From: Isoetes taiwanensis
Taxonomy: Eukaryota; Streptophyta; Lycopodiopsida; Isoetales; Isoetaceae
DNA: 64,000 bases
Direction: 5' to 3'
Assembly (NCBI GenBank): GCA_021234155.1
Contig: JAJEKV010000005.1
Coordinates: forward strand, 5,995,216 to 6,059,215
Below the pieces are notes generated by a model. The model worked only from the letters and a program-made list of their open reading frames with translations, searched no databases and was not told the origin of the DNA. Positions 61,815 to 64,000 of this stretch are shown one piece after another; position 1 is the first letter of the stretch, and each line of letters opens with the position of its first letter. The position numbers and the translations under genes are program-made.

Positions 61815-62365
61815 TGAGCAAAACCGTCTAGACGTTTATGAGTTGTCAGTTCTACACATTTATGCCTGTGTCTCGAGAACGCGACACTAGGATCCACTTA
61901 AGCAGTCTCCCATGGGTCCATTATAATCTCTCCCACTAGAACTGTGCTCATCCTCGAGTATCATGTTGGACACAACCAAACCGTCTAGACGTTATGAGTT
62001 CACTTCTACACATTTATTCTGGTGTCTCAGGAACGCGACACATGATCCACTCAAGCTGTCTCCCATGGGTCCGTTACAATCTCTCCCACTAGAACTATGC
62101 TCATCCTCGAGCATCATGCTTCCACTGCGAACACAACCACATCGTACTCCCCTCCCCCGGGAGAATTACGTGTCATATGACATCCATGTCATTTAGGCCC
62201 CATGGAGACTCGAACGTTTCTAATCGATACACCCGTAACTAATTGGGCAAGACAATCTAGATGTTTATGAGTAGTCGCTTCTACACATTTATGCCAGTAT
62301 CTCGGGAACACGACACCAAGATCCACTTGGGCGGTCTCCCGTGACTCCATTATAGTACAAGCACT
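61815..62365 (+). repeat. Degenerate triplication, units of about 150 bp
   Basis: Three copies of a unit with aaaccgtctagacgttt-atgagt, ttctacacatttat, tctcgagaacgcgacac, gatccactta-gc-gtctccc and tcccactagaact start at about 61820, 61978 and 62245. The text recalls LTR or helitron-type repeats, but the type cannot be fixed. Confidence 0.7.
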
Positions 62366-63313
62366 CAAATCTACCAAATATCCTACCCCCTCTTCATTAC
62401 GTAGGGTGAATGCCCTCCCAGACTTGGCTCGCCCTAACAGGCTTGCCAGGCCCTTACCCCAAGAAATGTCCTGCAGTGGAAAATTACTCCTATTATAAAT
62501 GTGTTATGCTTGCATCTTATAGAAGAATAGTTTTAACATATGTAATTATCTTCTCTCCCTCCTACCTCTTATGGATTATAACTCATGAACAATGCGACTC
62601 TTGAACATGCCAATGATTGGATCAGTTATCGGGCTGAGGTAGGTGATATTTTTGCAGAGAATATGGAGTTAAACATTTTAGAGGGTGTGGACTTACACAT
62701 CCTCAAGTGCACAACAGAACTCAAGCGCACTAAGATTTATATAAGATAGATGGGGTCAGAAGTTTGGAGTCAATGAAGTAATTTTAATTACAGTACTATC
62801 AATTCTTGGGAAATTTCAAGTGCAGATTTTTTATTAAGCATCCAGAAGCCTCCATGCACAGCCACATGGTGAGATATCCTATAATGTGATATGGAAAAAA
62901 TAGAAGACATATACAAGTATAAACTTCAACATGAGATATACGAAAAGATCATGGCTAGTCTCCCAATAATCCTATAATTATACTATTAACTAGATTGATA
63001 CAATTCTTTGCAAGCGATTTGTTTTGCTAGTACATGAGTACATTCATTTTATATGCACAATATCCCAATATTCTTGTCAGAGATATATGTAGATCACATA
63101 TCTTGGAAGTGACATTTGTCAATCTAAAAGGTGAGACGAAAGTATTTATATGCCTGACTAATAGGTAAATACATACTCTAACGTGCGTAAGCATATGTTA
63201 TAAGCATTAGCTTTTTCAGAAAGCTAGCTTATTTCACGTTTTCAATCCTTCCTCCAAGCTTCCGCACAAGCCTTTGAGCCAAATCTACATCCGATAATGT
63301 CTTTGCCATGCAG
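62366..63313 (+). other. Region upstream of the 63314 exon
   Basis: A short protein-like stretch at about 62580-62745 (NNATLEHANDWISYRAEV...) could be an earlier exon of the 63314 gene, but it ends in a stop at 62748 and lacks a clear donor. The rest is AT-rich. Confidence 0.35.
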
Positions 63314-63729
63314 CACGAATAAAGCACCTGAGTATGTGCTTACTCATGTGCTGGAGGATGAGGATGCAGATGTGGCTCCCAAATACAAAGATTCAATACT
63401 TCTTGGGCCAACTGCAAAGGAAGAACCTACAGAATTGGTGGACCAGGAAAATGAAGATGGTAATTGAAGAGCTTTTTTTAGATTCTCTCCCTCACTCACC
63501 TTTTTCCTTGTTTCATTTTTTTAATTTTATGAAGAAGAGAATACAACAATAATAGCGAAAGAGGCAGAATAGAGGTGGTGAAGATAAAGATGAATTGGAT
63601 GGGGATGGAGATGATGGTTCTGAGGACAAAAAATCTCTGATGTGCAATAGCTCCTACGAAGACAGTTCAACAAAGAGGCAGAGGTTATGGGAGCTCGAAG
63701 AAAATGTCCACTTAGAAGGATCCTTCTGA
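63314..63729 (+). CDS. Last two exons of an unknown acidic, probably nuclear protein
   Basis: Exon 63314-63459 follows catgcag and ends gatg|GTAATT; exon 63575-63729 follows aatagag and ends TGA. Phases match across the intron (1+144+1 and 2+153). The first part reads KAPEYVLTHVLEDEDADVA and later GPTAKEEPTELVDQENED. The second is strongly acidic (DKDELDGDGDDGSED) with a basic STKRQRLWELEE, which could serve as a nuclear signal. I do not recognise the family; upstream exons are not identified. Confidence 0.5.
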
Positions 63730-64000
63730 AGACACCCTTGGATTCCAAAAGAAAGAAAGAAAGAAAGAAAAGAGGAAAAAAAAGGGGAAAAAAAGGGAAA
63801 AAAAAACCCTGGAGTTTCTTTGTGATAAGACCTTTATGGCCGCTCTTATAGAAAAAAATCATCATGAATATGATTGTCATCTTGTACATCCTATTTTCGG
63901 TATTCTATCATTTTGTAATTGATGTCAATTCTTTCTCTACTAAAATCTATGTATTTTTCGTTACTCAGTTTCAAGATTTCTTGTCTCTTAAATCTTATCA
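63730..64000 (+). other. 3' flank with A/G-rich low complexity
   Basis: A purine tract (gaaagaaagaaag then aaaaagggg runs) at about 63750-63810, presumably in the 3' UTR or flank of the preceding gene. Confidence 0.5.

Overview
The window is nuclear DNA from a land plant. The evidence is a many-exon MON2-type gene whose introns mostly run about 63-84 bases, a plant-type CHCH (mS37-like) gene, PLS-type PPR remnants, an auxin-repressed/dormancy-associated (ARP/DRM1) N-terminus, and Ty1/copia, Ty3/gypsy and LINE debris. The PPR wording, the ParB/methylase-like proteins and the DUF7869-like transposase remind me of non-seed vascular plants (lycophytes or ferns). That is an impression, not a proof.

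Layout. 1-11972: the 3' three quarters of a MON2/ARM-repeat gene (+), 30 exons with every phase consistent; two long introns hold antisense LINE pieces. 13310-16069: an unrecognised two-exon gene (+), abutted by a Ty1/copia tail (16303 to about 17584). 17641-18665: a broken PPR gene (-). 19200-29850: mostly gene-free DNA with tandem, fold-back and dispersed repeats. 29852-30489: an intact small twin-CX9C gene (+), with a MITE-like inverted repeat ending 35 bases before its ATG. 30833-32985: a direct duplication and a LINE 3' end.

33218-48534 is the striking part: two divergent, decayed genes. On the minus strand, a spliced ParB/Srx-like plus beta-class amino-methyltransferase fusion starts at 44500. 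On the plus strand, a DUF7869-like transposase gene starts at 44820. Arrays of a palindrome (GTGTATTCCGGAATACAC and variants), phased at about 41-42 bp, fill two of the fusion gene's introns, and single copies lie in other introns and in the shared promoter. A Ty3/gypsy element with an extra ORF between integrase and the 3' LTR (about 35343-42543) sits inside one intron of the fusion gene. I read the whole as a degraded, possibly undescribed DNA-transposon-like system that carries a bacterial/phage-style ParB-methylase fusion and its own palindromic sites.

48789-64000: an antisense LINE RT, a hAT-type non-autonomous element with a perfect 8-bp TSD, a fold-back element, an LTR-element remnant with a tRNA-iMet primer-binding site and a second ParB/Srx-like ORF, a Tourist-like MITE, an ARP/DRM1-like gene and the last exons of an unknown acidic protein. 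Many genes in the second half carry frameshifts or stops, so the working genes are probably only MON2, the CHCH gene and perhaps the 13310, 60385 and 63314 models.
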